NCBI RefSeq assembly: GCF_004963255.1
Contig: NZ_SUGA01000022.1
Span: 31,289-95,288 of the forward strand
Reading direction: 5' to 3'
Origin: Mesorhizobium sp.
GTDB taxonomy: Bacteria > Pseudomonadota > Alphaproteobacteria > Rhizobiales > Rhizobiaceae
DNA length: 64,000 nucleotides
Shown here: positions 27,344 through 36,764 of the stretch, piece by piece
How the letters are laid out: every line of letters starts with the position of its first letter
Numbering within the stretch: the stretch's first letter is position 1
Notes under the pieces: generated by a model
Seen by the model: only the letters and a program-made list of their open reading frames with translations
Database searches by the model: none
What the model was told of the DNA's origin: nothing
Program-made: the position numbers and the translations under genes

Positions 27344-28336
27344 ATGATGGATGTTTGTCTGTTCGGGGTGGGACTGATCGGAAGGGTGCATGCCGGCAAT
27401 CTGGCGCGCCACCCGAAGGTGCGGCTGCGCTATATCGTCGATCCCAACCGGGAAGCCGCCGCCAAGGTCGCGGCCGCGACCGGCGCCGGGATCGCCGACA
27501 CCGAGACCGTGATGAACGATCCGTCGGTGAAGATGGTGTTCATCGCCTCGGCGACGCGCACCCATGCCGATCTCGCCATGGCCGCGGCGGCGAAAGGCAA
27601 GGCGATCTTCTGCGAGAAGCCGATCGATCTCGACCTCAAGCGCACCGACGAGTGCCTGGCCGCGGTCGCGAAGGCCGGCGTGCCGTTCCAGATCGGTTTC
27701 AACCGCCGCTTCGATCCGAGCTTCCGCGCGTTGAAGGAGCGCCTCGACGGCGGCGAGATCGGCGCTGTCGAGCAGGTCATCATCACCAGCCGCGATCCCG
27801 AACCCGAAACCGAGGAAGCGCTGGCCGGCGGCGGCGGCGTCTTTCGCGAGATGACCATCCACGACTTCGACATGGCGCGGAATATGCTCGGCGAGGAGCC
27901 GGTCGAACTGTTCGCGACCGGCTCCTCGCTGGTGGCGCCGCAATACAGGAAGCTCGGCGACTACGATACCGCGATGTTCATCCTGCGCACGGCATCGGGG
28001 CGGCAATGCCACATCAACAACAGCGTCAGGGCCGCCTATGGCTACGACCAGCGCATCGAGGTGCATGGCGCCGACGGCATGCTGCAGGCCGGCAACCGGC
28101 TGCCGACCTCGGTGGAAATGTATGGCGGCAAGGGCATATCGCGCGACAAGCCCTACTACTTCTTCGTCGAACGCTATGCCGAATCCTACGCCGCCGAGAT
28201 CGACCACTTCATCAGCTGCGTCGAAACCGGCAGCAGCCCGGCGGTCACGGCCAGCGACGGACGCAAGGCCATGATCCTTTGCGAGGCGGCGCTTGCGTCG
28301 GCCCGGTCCGGCCGATTCGAGCCGGTAAAACTCTGA
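27344..28336 (+). CDS. Gfo/Idh/MocA dehydrogenase, IolG-like
   Basis: A 330-residue NAD(P)-dependent oxidoreductase. The Rossmann GVGLIGRVHAGN (GxGxxG) begins the protein, followed by the family EKP motif in FCEKPIDLDLKR (about residue 95) with catalytic Lys, and FNRRFDPSF and MTIHDFDMARNML with the active-site Asp/His. It is similar to the IolG at 55635 but clearly divergent. It probably oxidises an inositol or inososamine hydroxyl. It lies 59 bp after the permease gene, behind AGGAAAG, and belongs to the same string. Confidence 0.92.
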   Translation: MMDVCLFGVGLIGRVHAGNLARHPKVRLRYIVDPNREAAAKVAAATGAGIADTETVMNDPSVKMVFIASATRTHADLAMAAAAKGKAIFCEKPIDLDLKRTDECLAAVAKAGVPFQIGFNRRFDPSFRALKERLDGGEIGAVEQVIITSRDPEPETEEALAGGGGVFREMTIHDFDMARNMLGEEPVELFATGSSLVAPQYRKLGDYDTAMFILRTASGRQCHINNSVRAAYGYDQRIEVHGADGMLQAGNRLPTSVEMYGGKGISRDKPYYFFVERYAESYAAEIDHFISCVETGSSPAVTASDGRKAMILCEAALASARSGRFEPVKL

Positions 28337-28370
28337 GCGGATGGTCTGAAGGCAAGCGGGAGTCACCGAC

Positions 28371-29309
28371 ATGAAGATTGGCATGATCACCGACAGCCTG
28401 GGCAACCTGTCCTTCGATGAGATGCTGCGCGCCTCGGCCGAACTTGGGCTGGAGACGCTGGAATTCGCCTGCGGCAACTGGTCGTCGGCGCCGCATATCG
28501 ATCTGGCGGCGATGCTGGACAGTGCCGCGACCCGCGCCGAATTCGTCGCCAAGGTCCGCGACCACGGGCTGACGATCGCGGCGCTCAACTGCTCGGGCAA
28601 CCCGCTGCATCCAGGACCGCAGGGCAAGCAGCACCGGCAAGTGACCGAGGACACGATCCGGCTGGCGAGCCTGATGGGCATCGACCGCGTGGTGATGATG
28701 TCGGGCCTGCCCGGAGGGCCGGGCGACGCCAACCCCAACTGGATCATCACCGACTGGCCGCCCGAATGCGCCGACATCCAGCGCTACCAGTGGGACGAAT
28801 GCATCATCCCTTACTGGCGCGACCTTGTCGCGTTTGCGAACAACCTGGGCATCAGGAAGCTTTGCCTGGAACTGCACGGGCATCAGGCGGTGTACAACGT
28901 GCAGACGCTGTTCCGGCTGCGCGATGCCGTCGGGGAAACGGTCGGCGCGAACTACGATCCGAGCCATCCGATGTGGATGGGCGCCGATCCGATCGCCGCC
29001 GTGCGCAAGCTTGGCTCCGCGATCTACTATGTCCACGCCAAGGACACACGCGTCGAGCCGGTGCCGGCCGGCATCGACGGCGTGCTCGATGCGCGGCCGC
29101 CAACGCTGTTTGCCGAAAGGGCCTGGAACTACATCACGCTCGGCTATGGCCATGGCGAGACCTGGTGGCGGCAGTTCTGCACGGCGCTGAAGCAGGCCGG
29201 CTACGACGACGTGCTGTCGATCGAGCACGAGGACATGATGCTCTCGCCGATGGAAGGCATGCGCAAATCCGTGGCGTTGCTGCGCAATGTCGCCATCAAC
29301 CTCGCTTGA
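28371..29309 (+). CDS. Sugar phosphate isomerase/epimerase (TIM barrel)
   Basis: A 312-residue xylose-isomerase-like TIM barrel starting MKIGMITDSLGNLSFDEMLR behind GGGAG. Metal-site blocks are LCLELHGHQAVYN (Glu), GANYDPSHPMWMG (Asp, His), YYVHAKD (His) and SIEHEDMMLSPMEG (Glu). The family includes inosose isomerases and enzymes of inositol-derived routes such as IolI/IolH. It is the last plus-strand gene of the 22.2-29.3 kb string. The substrate is unknown. Confidence 0.88.
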   Translation: MKIGMITDSLGNLSFDEMLRASAELGLETLEFACGNWSSAPHIDLAAMLDSAATRAEFVAKVRDHGLTIAALNCSGNPLHPGPQGKQHRQVTEDTIRLASLMGIDRVVMMSGLPGGPGDANPNWIITDWPPECADIQRYQWDECIIPYWRDLVAFANNLGIRKLCLELHGHQAVYNVQTLFRLRDAVGETVGANYDPSHPMWMGADPIAAVRKLGSAIYYVHAKDTRVEPVPAGIDGVLDARPPTLFAERAWNYITLGYGHGETWWRQFCTALKQAGYDDVLSIEHEDMMLSPMEGMRKSVALLRNVAINLA

Positions 29310-29374
29310 GACGGCCCGATCCGAGGCGTCGTCGCCCAGACCGGTGCCGGCCGTCGCGCCGGTTTTCGGCTCGA

Positions 29375-30484
29375 TCACCTCACATCGACCCAGCGCTGTT
29401 CCTGGAACGAGCGCGCCATGGCATGCACGGTGCGCTCGATCTCCAGCCCCTCGTCGAAGTCGATGATGCGGGCCGGCTTGGCGGCGATGCGCATCAAAAG
29501 CTCGCGGCATTCGATCATCTTGAGGTCGTTGAAGCCGAGGCCATGGCCGGGCGCCGGCAGGAAGGAATCGTAGGGCTTGTGATGCGGCGCCACCAGGATG
29601 GTGCGGTAGCCCTGCTCGGTCGGCCGGTCGGCGGTGAGATAGAGCTGGAATTCGTTCATCCGCTCCTGGTCATAGAGGATCGAGCCCTTCGAGCCGAAAA
29701 TCTGGATGGCGATGCGGCCCTTGCGGCCCCAGGCCGAGCGGTTGACCAGCAGCGTGCCGGCGACGCCGTTCTCGAGATGCAGCAAGACGCTGGCGATGTC
29801 GTAGGTCTCGACGGCGCGGCGGGCGCCCGAAGCGGTCTTGCGGTCGGCATATGGTTTGGCCATGTCGCACATGACGCGCGACACGCGGCCGAACAGTATC
29901 TTGATCAGCGACAGCGGATGGACGGCGAAATCGTCGAGCGCGCCATAGCCGGACGAAGCCTCGTGCTTCCAGAAGAACAGCGCTTCCGGGTCGGCCATGA
30001 AGTCCTCGTCCATCTCGATGCGCACAAGGTTGACGTCGCCGATGATCTTTTCTTCCAGCAACGCGCCGATATGGCGAATGGCGGGGTTCTGGATGTAGTT
30101 GTAGCCGAGCCCGGCGACCTTGCCGGATTTCCTGGCCGCGGCCGCCATGGTCTCGGCCTCGGCGAAACTCGGCGCCATCGGCTTCTCGCACCACAGATGC
30201 TTGCCGGCTTCGAGGATGGCAATTGCCATCTCGGGATGGAACTGGTTGGGCGTGGTCAGCGAGACGACATCGACCTCCGGATCGTTGACCACGGCGCGCC
30301 AGTCGCCGGAACCCTTGGCGAAGCCGAACTCGCCGGCCTTGCGCCTGGCCAACTCGTCATTCACCTCGCCCAGATGCACCAGCCTCGGCTTGTCGACATC
30401 GGGAAAGACGGTGCCCACCGCGTTCCAGGCGATGGCGTGGCACTTGCCCATGAAGCCCGTGCCGATGAGGCCCACTCCGAACAT
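29375..30484 (-). CDS. Gfo/Idh/MocA oxidoreductase
   Basis: A 369-residue dehydrogenase starting MFGVGLIGTGFMGKCHAIAW, with GGAG 8 bp before the ATG. The EKP motif is in LWCEKPMAPSFAEA, and GYNYIQNPAIRHIGALL and DDFAVHPLSLIKILFG mark the C-terminal active-site face. It is more like scyllo-inositol or sugar dehydrogenases of the IolW/YcjS group than IolG. It is divergent from the RpiR regulator at 30622 and converges on the 28371 gene, so it likely shares that regulator. Confidence 0.9.
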   Translation of the reverse strand: MFGVGLIGTGFMGKCHAIAWNAVGTVFPDVDKPRLVHLGEVNDELARRKAGEFGFAKGSGDWRAVVNDPEVDVVSLTTPNQFHPEMAIAILEAGKHLWCEKPMAPSFAEAETMAAAARKSGKVAGLGYNYIQNPAIRHIGALLEEKIIGDVNLVRIEMDEDFMADPEALFFWKHEASSGYGALDDFAVHPLSLIKILFGRVSRVMCDMAKPYADRKTASGARRAVETYDIASVLLHLENGVAGTLLVNRSAWGRKGRIAIQIFGSKGSILYDQERMNEFQLYLTADRPTEQGYRTILVAPHHKPYDSFLPAPGHGLGFNDLKMIECRELLMRIAAKPARIIDFDEGLEIERTVHAMARSFQEQRWVDVR

Positions 30485-30530
30485 GTCGATTGTCTCCGAG
30501 ATGAGGGAAATACTGGTGTGGATTGATTAG

Positions 30531-30551
30531 TCCATTTTGGATTCGAATGGA
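30531..30551. promoter_or_regulatory. Inverted repeat in the divergent iolR promoter region
   Basis: Arms TCCATT and AATGGA separated by 9 bp lie in the AT-rich space between the Gfo/Idh gene and the RpiR gene, a position suited to autoregulation. It is not the GGAA-N6-TTCC form seen before iolC. Confidence 0.35.
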
Positions 30552-30621
30552 ACATACAAATCATTTTTTATGGTGTTCTTGCGCGAACTCGCTATGATGA
30601 GGCAGGAGAGAGACAACCATT

Positions 30622-31488
30622 ATGGGCGCGGACGGAGCGACGATGGACGAACGGGTGCCTCGCGATTTCGAAACGCTGCGCGCGACGATCCTGGACAGGC
30701 GCGCGAGCCTGCCCAAGCGCATCGCGCAGATCGCCGCCTATGCGCTCGACAACCCCGACGACATCGCCTTCGGCACGGCGGCGAGCATAGCCGCTTCCGC
30801 CGGCGTGCAGCCCTCGACGCTGATACGTTTTGCCCAGCAGCTCGGCTTCGACGGCTTCACCAGCCTGCAGCAGGTTTTCCGCGAGCGTCTCCGAGAGCGC
30901 AACTCCTCCTATGACGAACGACTGGCCGCACTGCGCGCCAAGGCCGAGGAAGGCGCCGGCCACCGGGCAATCTTCGATGGTTTCGTCGCCGCCGCCAGCA
31001 CCTCGCTCAGCGACATTTCGCGCGCGTTAAACGATGCGCATTTCGAAGAGGCGATCGCGCTCCTGACGAAGGCCGAGACCATCTATGTGCTGGCCAAGCG
31101 CCGCTCCTATCCGGTCGCCTCCTACATCGCCTATGCGCTGGGCAAGCTCAAGATCCGCAACCAGTTGGTGGAATCCGCGGCCGGGCTCAACGCCGAAATG
31201 ATCGGCTTCGCCACGCCGCGCGACGCCGTCATCGCCATCAGCTTCTCGCCTTACGCGCCGGCGACCATCGAGGAGACGCGCGCGATCGCCGAACAGGGCG
31301 TGCCGATCGTGGCCATCACCGACTCGTCCTTCTCGCCGCTGGCGCAGTTCGCCAAGGTCTGGTTCGAGGTCGCCGAGGCCGATTTCGGCGGCTTCCGCTC
31401 GATCTCGGCGACCATGGCGCTGGCGATGGCACTGACCGTTGCCGTCGGCGAGAAGCGCCGCGAGGCCGGGCGCCGGCGCAAGGGTTGA
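30622..31488 (+). CDS. iolR: MurR/RpiR family regulator, probable IolR
   Basis: A 288-residue regulator with an N-terminal RpiR helix-turn-helix (FGTAASIAASAGVQPSTLIRFAQQLGFDGFTSLQQVF) and a C-terminal SIS sugar-isomerase domain that senses a phosphorylated ligand (IYVLAKRRSYPVASYIAYAL, DAVIAISFSPYAPATIE, GVPIVAITDSSFSPLAQ). In Sinorhizobium IolR is an RpiR repressor located before iolCDEB, exactly as here, 155 bp upstream of iolC. Two candidate sites lie in that gap. The ribosome site is AGGAGAGAG. Confidence 0.87.
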   Translation: MGADGATMDERVPRDFETLRATILDRRASLPKRIAQIAAYALDNPDDIAFGTAASIAASAGVQPSTLIRFAQQLGFDGFTSLQQVFRERLRERNSSYDERLAALRAKAEEGAGHRAIFDGFVAAASTSLSDISRALNDAHFEEAIALLTKAETIYVLAKRRSYPVASYIAYALGKLKIRNQLVESAAGLNAEMIGFATPRDAVIAISFSPYAPATIEETRAIAEQGVPIVAITDSSFSPLAQFAKVWFEVAEADFGGFRSISATMALAMALTVAVGEKRREAGRRRKG

Positions 31489-31516
31489 GCCTCGCCGAGG
31501 AGCGCTTTTCGGCTCG

Positions 31517-31560
31517 GGAATGCTCATTCCATATTGACTGTAGATTGGAATTAATATTTC
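31517..31560 (+). promoter_or_regulatory. Tandem IolR-type operators before iolC
   Basis: GGAATGCTCATTCC (31517-31530) fits GGAA-N6-TTCC perfectly, and GGAATTAATATTTC (31547-31560) fits with one mismatch. Their starts are 30 bp apart and each is followed by ATATTGAC, making an imperfect direct repeat. GGAA-N6-TTCC is the motif I recall for S. meliloti IolR. Confidence 0.6.
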
Positions 31561-31642
31561 ATATTGACGGCACCACGCCATCGCTTGCGCGTGCTGTCCA
31601 AAACGACGCTGCTCTGCACAACAAGGCCGATGGGAGGTTCGA

Positions 31643-33577
31643 ATGGGCGAAGCCGTGGAAGGGAAATACCCGCCGCTCGACGTCATCACCATCGGTCGCG
31701 CCTCGGTCGATCTCTATGGCCAGCAGATCGGCTCGCGGCTGGAGGACATCACCTCTTTCGCCAAGTCGGTCGGCGGCTGCCCGGCCAATATTTCCGTCGG
31801 CACGGCAAGGCTCGGCCTGCGCTCGGCGCTGCTGACGCGCGTCGGCGACGAGCAGATGGGCCGCTTCATCCGCGAGCAGCTCCGGCGCGAGGGCGTCTCC
31901 GTTGACGGCCTGAAGACCGACAAGGAGCGGCTGACGGCGCTGGTGCTGCTTTCGGTCGAGAGCGAAGGCGTCTCGCCGATGATCTTCTACCGCTCCGACT
32001 GCGCCGACATGGCGCTGGCCGAAGAGGATATCGACGAGGCCTTCATCGCCTCGGCGCGCTCGGTAGTCGTCACCGGCACGCATTTCTCTCGGCCCAACTC
32101 GGATGCCGCGCAGCGCAAGGCGATCCGGCTGATGAAAGCCCGGGGCGGCAAGGTTGTCTTCGACATCGACTATCGCCCGAACCTCTGGGGGCTTGCCGGC
32201 CATGCCGAGGGCTTCGAGCGCTACGTCAAATCAGACCGTGTCTCGGCGCAGCTGAAGACGGTGCTGCCCGATTGCGACCTAATCGTCGGCACCGAGGAAG
32301 AGATCATGATCGCTTCCGGAGCCGACGATTGCCTGAGCGCGCTGAAGACGATCCGTGCTCTGTCCTCGGCCACCATCGTGCTGAAGCGCGGCGCCAAGGG
32401 CTGCATCGTCTATGACGGGCCGATCAGCGACGATCTCGAGGATGGCATCGTCGGCAAGGGTTTTGCGATCGAGATCTACAACGTGCTCGGCGCCGGCGAC
32501 GCCTTCATGTCCGGCTTCCTGCGCGGCTGGCTCGGCGGGGAAAGCTTTGCCACCGCCGCGACCTGGGCCAATGCCTGCGGCGCCTTCGCGGTGTCGCGCC
32601 TGCTTTGCGCGCCGGAATATCCGACCTTCGAGGAGCTGCAGTTCTTCCTGAAGAACGGCAGCAAGCATCTGGCGCTGCGCAAGGACGAGGCGATCAACCA
32701 CATCCATTGGGCGACGACGCGCCGGCGCGACATCCCATCGCTGATGGCTCTTGCCTGCGACCATCGCGTGCAGCTGGAGGATGTCGCGGCAAGGGTCGGC
32801 GCCGACGTTTCGCGCATTCCCGATTTCAAGGTGCTGACGGTCAAAGCGGCGGCAAAGGTCGCCGCCGGCCGCGACGGCTACGGCATGCTGATCGACGAGA
32901 AATATGGCCGCGATGCGATGTTCGAATTCGCCCGCCATCCTTTCGCCTGGCTCGGACGTCCGGTCGAGTTGCCGGGATCGCGGCCGCTGCGCTTCGAATT
33001 CTCGCAGGATATCGGCTCGCAGCTCACCGAATGGCCGGTCGACCATTGCATCAAATGCCTGTGCTTCTATCACCCGGACGATCCGGAAGCGCTGAAGGCC
33101 GAGCAGCAGCAGAAGCTGCGCGCGCTGTTCGAGGCGGCGCGGAAAGTCGGCCGGGAGCTGCTAGTCGAGATCATCGCCGGCAAGCATGGCAAGCTCGACG
33201 ACACCACCATTCCGCGCGCGCTGGAGGAACTCTATGTGCTGGGCATCAAGCCCGACTGGTGGAAGCTGGAGCCCCAGGCTTCCGCAGGCGCCTGGGCGAA
33301 GATCGAACAGGTGATCGTCAAGAACGATCCATGGTGCCGCGGCGTCGTGCTGCTCGGTCTCGAAGCGCCGCAGGACGAGCTGGTCGCGGCCTTCGCCGCC
33401 ACCGCCAATGCGCCGATCGTCAAGGGTTTCGCCGTCGGCCGCACCATCTTCATCAATGCCGCCGAACAATGGCTGTCCGGCAGGATATCGGACGACGAGG
33501 CCATCGCCGACATGGCGTCCCGCTTCGAACAGTTGACCGAAGCGTGGCTTGCCGCGCGCGGCCGAAAAGCAGCATAG
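31643..33577 (+). CDS. iolC: 5-dehydro-2-deoxygluconokinase fused to DUF2090 aldolase-like domain
   Basis: A 644-residue two-domain enzyme. Residues 12-325 are a PfkB-family sugar kinase, with SVGGCPANISVGTARLGL at the substrate site and NVLGAGDAFMSGFLRG holding the anion hole and catalytic Asp. Residues 335-640 are DUF2090, an aldolase-like TIM barrel (IPSLMALACDHRVQLEDVA, YGMLIDEKYGRDAMFE, VKGFAVGRTIF) that probably cleaves 2-deoxy-5-keto-gluconate-6-phosphate. It acts late in the myo-inositol pathway. The start at 31643 follows GGGAGG. First gene of iolCDE. Confidence 0.96.
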   Translation: MGEAVEGKYPPLDVITIGRASVDLYGQQIGSRLEDITSFAKSVGGCPANISVGTARLGLRSALLTRVGDEQMGRFIREQLRREGVSVDGLKTDKERLTALVLLSVESEGVSPMIFYRSDCADMALAEEDIDEAFIASARSVVVTGTHFSRPNSDAAQRKAIRLMKARGGKVVFDIDYRPNLWGLAGHAEGFERYVKSDRVSAQLKTVLPDCDLIVGTEEEIMIASGADDCLSALKTIRALSSATIVLKRGAKGCIVYDGPISDDLEDGIVGKGFAIEIYNVLGAGDAFMSGFLRGWLGGESFATAATWANACGAFAVSRLLCAPEYPTFEELQFFLKNGSKHLALRKDEAINHIHWATTRRRDIPSLMALACDHRVQLEDVAARVGADVSRIPDFKVLTVKAAAKVAAGRDGYGMLIDEKYGRDAMFEFARHPFAWLGRPVELPGSRPLRFEFSQDIGSQLTEWPVDHCIKCLCFYHPDDPEALKAEQQQKLRALFEAARKVGRELLVEIIAGKHGKLDDTTIPRALEELYVLGIKPDWWKLEPQASAGAWAKIEQVIVKNDPWCRGVVLLGLEAPQDELVAAFAATANAPIVKGFAVGRTIFINAAEQWLSGRISDDEAIADMASRFEQLTEAWLAARGRKAA

Positions 33578-33629
33578 AACACGGGCAGCATAAGAAAACG
33601 GCGTCAACGAAAGCCGGAGGAAACGACAA

Positions 33630-35474
33630 ATGACGAAGACTGTTCGCCTGACGATGGCGCAGGCTGTGACCCGCTTTCTGTCCCGCCAGATGACGGAGAT
33701 AGACGGCAAAAAGGTGCCTATCTTCGGCGGCGTCTGGGCGATCTTCGGCCATGGCAATGTCGCCGGCATCGGCGAGGCGCTCTACCAGGTCCGCGACGAA
33801 CTGCCGACCTTCCGCGCGCATAACGAACAGGCGATGGCGCATGCCGCGATTGCCTATGGCAAGGCGAATTTCCGCCGCCGCTTCATGGCCGCGACCTCTT
33901 CGATCGGCCCTGGCGCCCTGAACATGGTGACGGCGGCGGCGCTGGCGCATGTGAACCGGTTGCCCGTCTTGTTCCTGCCCGGCGACGTCTTCGCCAACCG
34001 CCTGCCCGACCCGGTGCTGCAGCAGGCGGAGGATTTCTCCGACGGCACGGCGAGCGTCAACGACTGCTTCCGGCCCGTCTCGCGCTATTTCGACCGCATC
34101 ACGCGGCCGGAGCAGATCATCCCGGCGCTGAACCGCGCCATGCAGGTGCTGACCGATCCGGCCGAATGCGGCCCGGTGACGCTGTCGCTCTGCCAGGACG
34201 TGCAGGCCGAGGCCTATGATTATCCCGAAAGCCTGTTTGCCGAGCGCGTCTGGACGCCGCGCAGGGTTCGCCCCGACCGCAACGAGTTGGCGGCCGCCGT
34301 CGCAGCGCTGAAGGGCGCGAAGAAGCCACTGGTGATCGCCGGCGGCGGCGTCCTCTATTCACAGGCCTCCGGAGAACTGGCGAAGCTGGTGCAGGGCGCC
34401 GGCATTCCGGTCTGCGAGACGCAGGGCGGCAAATCCTCGCTGCCTGACGATCATCCGCTCAACATGGCTGCCGTCGGCGTCACCGGAACTTCCGCCGCCA
34501 ACCGGCTGGCGGAAGAGGCCGATGTCGTGCTCGCCGTCGGCACCAGGCTGCAGGATTTCACCACCGGCTCCTGGGCGCTGTTCAAGAATGCCGGCCGCAC
34601 AATCATCGGCTTGAATACCCAGGTGTTCGACGCCGGCAAGCATTGGGCGCTGCCGCTGGTCGCCGACGCCGCCGAGGGCCTGGCAGAACTCAGCGCAGCG
34701 CTGAGGGGCTGGAAGGCGCCGAGCGCCTGGACCGACAATGCGCTGAAGGGCAAGACTGAATGGCAAGCCGCCGCCGCGAAGGTGACGGCCTCGACCAACG
34801 CTGCCTATCCTTCCGATGCGCAGGTGATCGGCGCCGTTCAGCGCGCCATGGGCTCGGGCGTCACGTTGCTGAATGCGTCTGGCGGCCTGCCCGGAGAACT
34901 CCACAAACTCTGGCAGGCGGGCGCGCCCGGCTCATATCATGGGGAATACGGCTTCTCGACCATGGGCTATGAGATCGCCGGCGGGCTCGGCGCCAAGATG
35001 GCCAAGCCCGACCAGGAGGTCGTCGTCATGGTCGGCGACGGCTCCTATCTGATGATGAACTCCGAGATCGCCACCTCGGTGATGCTTGGGCTGAAGCTCA
35101 CCATCGTGCTGCTCGACAATCGCGGCTATGGCTGCATCAACCGGCTGCAGATGGCGACCGGCGGCGCCAACTTCAACAATCTCTTGAAGGACGCGCGCCA
35201 CGAGGTGCTGCCCGACGTCGATTTCGCCGCGCATGCGGCAAGCATGGGTGCAGTGGCCGAGAAGGTCGCCTCGATCGCCGAGCTGGAGGCGGCGCTGGCC
35301 AAGGCGAAGAAGAACGACAGGACCACCGTGCTGGTGATCGACACCGACCCGCTGGTTTCGACCGAAGCCGGCGGCCATTGGTGGGATGTCGCCGTGCCGG
35401 AAGTCTCGTCGCGGCCGCAGGTGAACGCCGCGCGTAAGAAATATCAGGAAGCCGTGGGCAGCCGTCAGGGCTGA
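33630..35474 (+). CDS. iolD: 3D-(3,5/4)-trihydroxycyclohexane-1,2-dione hydrolase
   Basis: A 614-residue ThDP enzyme. The N-terminal PYR domain has the catalytic Glu in FRAHNEQAMAHAAIAYG, and the C-terminal PP domain has the ThDP motif VVMVGDGSYLMMNSEIATS with NRGYGCINRLQ. IPIFGGVWAIFGHGNVAGIG and GALNMVTAAALAHVNRLPVL are typical IolD segments. It hydrolyses the C-C ring bond of diketo-inositol to 5-deoxyglucuronate. 52 bp from iolC, with GGAGG before the ATG. Confidence 0.97.
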   Translation: MTKTVRLTMAQAVTRFLSRQMTEIDGKKVPIFGGVWAIFGHGNVAGIGEALYQVRDELPTFRAHNEQAMAHAAIAYGKANFRRRFMAATSSIGPGALNMVTAAALAHVNRLPVLFLPGDVFANRLPDPVLQQAEDFSDGTASVNDCFRPVSRYFDRITRPEQIIPALNRAMQVLTDPAECGPVTLSLCQDVQAEAYDYPESLFAERVWTPRRVRPDRNELAAAVAALKGAKKPLVIAGGGVLYSQASGELAKLVQGAGIPVCETQGGKSSLPDDHPLNMAAVGVTGTSAANRLAEEADVVLAVGTRLQDFTTGSWALFKNAGRTIIGLNTQVFDAGKHWALPLVADAAEGLAELSAALRGWKAPSAWTDNALKGKTEWQAAAAKVTASTNAAYPSDAQVIGAVQRAMGSGVTLLNASGGLPGELHKLWQAGAPGSYHGEYGFSTMGYEIAGGLGAKMAKPDQEVVVMVGDGSYLMMNSEIATSVMLGLKLTIVLLDNRGYGCINRLQMATGGANFNNLLKDARHEVLPDVDFAAHAASMGAVAEKVASIAELEAALAKAKKNDRTTVLVIDTDPLVSTEAGGHWWDVAVPEVSSRPQVNAARKKYQEAVGSRQG

Positions 35475-35511
35475 AGCGGCCTCGCAACGAACCGACATTT
35501 GGAGTGACGAC

Positions 35512-36426
35512 TTGAAAGCCAAACTGGGCATGTCCCCCATCGCATGGTGGAACGACGATCTCGTGGAATTGAGCGATGACGTGTCGCTGGAGGAGTGTCT
35601 GCGCCAGTCGCGCTCGGCCGGCTTCACCGGCATGGAAAAGGGCCGCCGCTTTCCCGACGACCCCAAGGTGATGTTGCCGATCCTGAAGGATGCGGATGTC
35701 ACGCTTTGCGGCGGCTGGTTCTCCGGCACGCTGGTCAACGAGGAGTTGGCGAAGAACAAAGACCGCATCCAGCCGATGATCGACCTGTTCAAGGCGGTCG
35801 ACGCGCCCTGCATCGTCTATGGCGAGGTCGGCCGTTCCATCCAGGGCGACCGCTCCAAGCCTCTGGCCACCAAGCCGAAGCTTACCGGCGACGAGATGAA
35901 GGCCTATGGCCGCCGCGTCACCGAATTCGGCGAATGGTGCGCCGAGCAGGGCATGCCGCTGTCCTACCACCACCATATGGCGGCGGTCGTCGAGACCGAG
36001 CCAGAGCTCGATTCCTTCATGCGCAACTCCGGCGAAGGCATTCCGCTGCTGCTCGATGCCGGCCATCTCGCCTTTGCCGGCGGCGACGTGCTGCGCGCCA
36101 TCGACAACCACCACAAGCGCATCAACCATGTCCATGTGAAGGATGTGCGCATGGGCGTGATCGACGGGCTGGATCGCTCGAAACAATCCTTCCTCGATGC
36201 CGTGGCGCTCGGCGCCTTCACCGTGCCGGGCGACGGCTCGCTCGATTTCGGCGCCATCGTCCAGCGTTTCGCCGATCACGGCTATGAAGGCTGGTTCGTG
36301 GTGGAAGCCGAGCAGGATCCGAAGAAGAACCCGCCGCTGAAGATGGCGCAAGTCGGCCACAAGGAGCTGATGCGAGTGATGACGGCCGCCGGCTATACGG
36401 TGGAGACGCAAGGGTTTCCGGCCTAA
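35512..36426 (+). CDS. iolE: Myo-inosose-2 dehydratase
   Basis: A 304-residue TIM barrel starting KAKLGMSPIAWWNDDLVELS. Translation appears to begin at TTG 35512, 7 bp after GGAG; an alternative ATG at 35530 would lose six residues. Conserved parts are YHHHMAAVVETEPELDSFMR, LLLDAGHLAFAGGDV, INHVHVKDVRMGVI and GDGSLDFGAIVQRFADHGYEGWFVVEAEQDPKKNPP, all matching IolE. It removes water from 2-keto-myo-inositol to give the diketo substrate of IolD. Its paralogue at 22218 shares most of these motifs. Confidence 0.96.
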   Translation: MKAKLGMSPIAWWNDDLVELSDDVSLEECLRQSRSAGFTGMEKGRRFPDDPKVMLPILKDADVTLCGGWFSGTLVNEELAKNKDRIQPMIDLFKAVDAPCIVYGEVGRSIQGDRSKPLATKPKLTGDEMKAYGRRVTEFGEWCAEQGMPLSYHHHMAAVVETEPELDSFMRNSGEGIPLLLDAGHLAFAGGDVLRAIDNHHKRINHVHVKDVRMGVIDGLDRSKQSFLDAVALGAFTVPGDGSLDFGAIVQRFADHGYEGWFVVEAEQDPKKNPPLKMAQVGHKELMRVMTAAGYTVETQGFPA

Positions 36427-36490
36427 ACGGTGGATTAGTCGGGGCGCCCGGTTTATCCGTTGCGCTTTGGGCAAATCCTGGATTGGCGCG

Positions 36491-36703
36491 ATGAAAGACC
36501 ATGAACATCCCTTCTTCCGGCCGCTGTGGCGACGCATCGCGGTGGTCGCCGTCTGCCTGATCTGGTCGGTGATCGAGTTCGCCTCCGGCACGCCGTTCTG
36601 GGGCGTCATCGCGCTCGGCTTCGCCGGCTATGCGGTGTGGCAGTTTTTCTATCTCTACAAGCCGGTCGAGGAGAACAAGGCCGACACTGAACCGAAAGAA
36701 TGA
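36491..36703 (+). CDS. Small membrane protein, DUF3329-like
   Basis: A 70-residue protein beginning MKDHEHPFFRPLWRRIAVVA, with two predicted helices (IAVVAVCLIWSVIEFASG and FWGVIALGFAGYAVWQFFYL) and a charged tail. HPFFRPLWRR followed by a hydrophobic pair recalls rhizobial DUF3329 proteins. Function unknown. It lies between iolE and iolB but shows no link to inositol use. Confidence 0.65.
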   Translation: MKDHEHPFFRPLWRRIAVVAVCLIWSVIEFASGTPFWGVIALGFAGYAVWQFFYLYKPVEENKADTEPKE

Positions 36704-36764
36704 CTGACCCATGGCTCAGAAGCTTCTACGGATCGGATACTGCGTGCCTGGCGGACCGCATGCG

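Noticed and set aside
28766..30526. 586-codon plus-strand frame over the isomerase and Gfo/Idh genes
   Set aside because: It covers parts of two real genes, one on each strand, and shows no conserved motifs.
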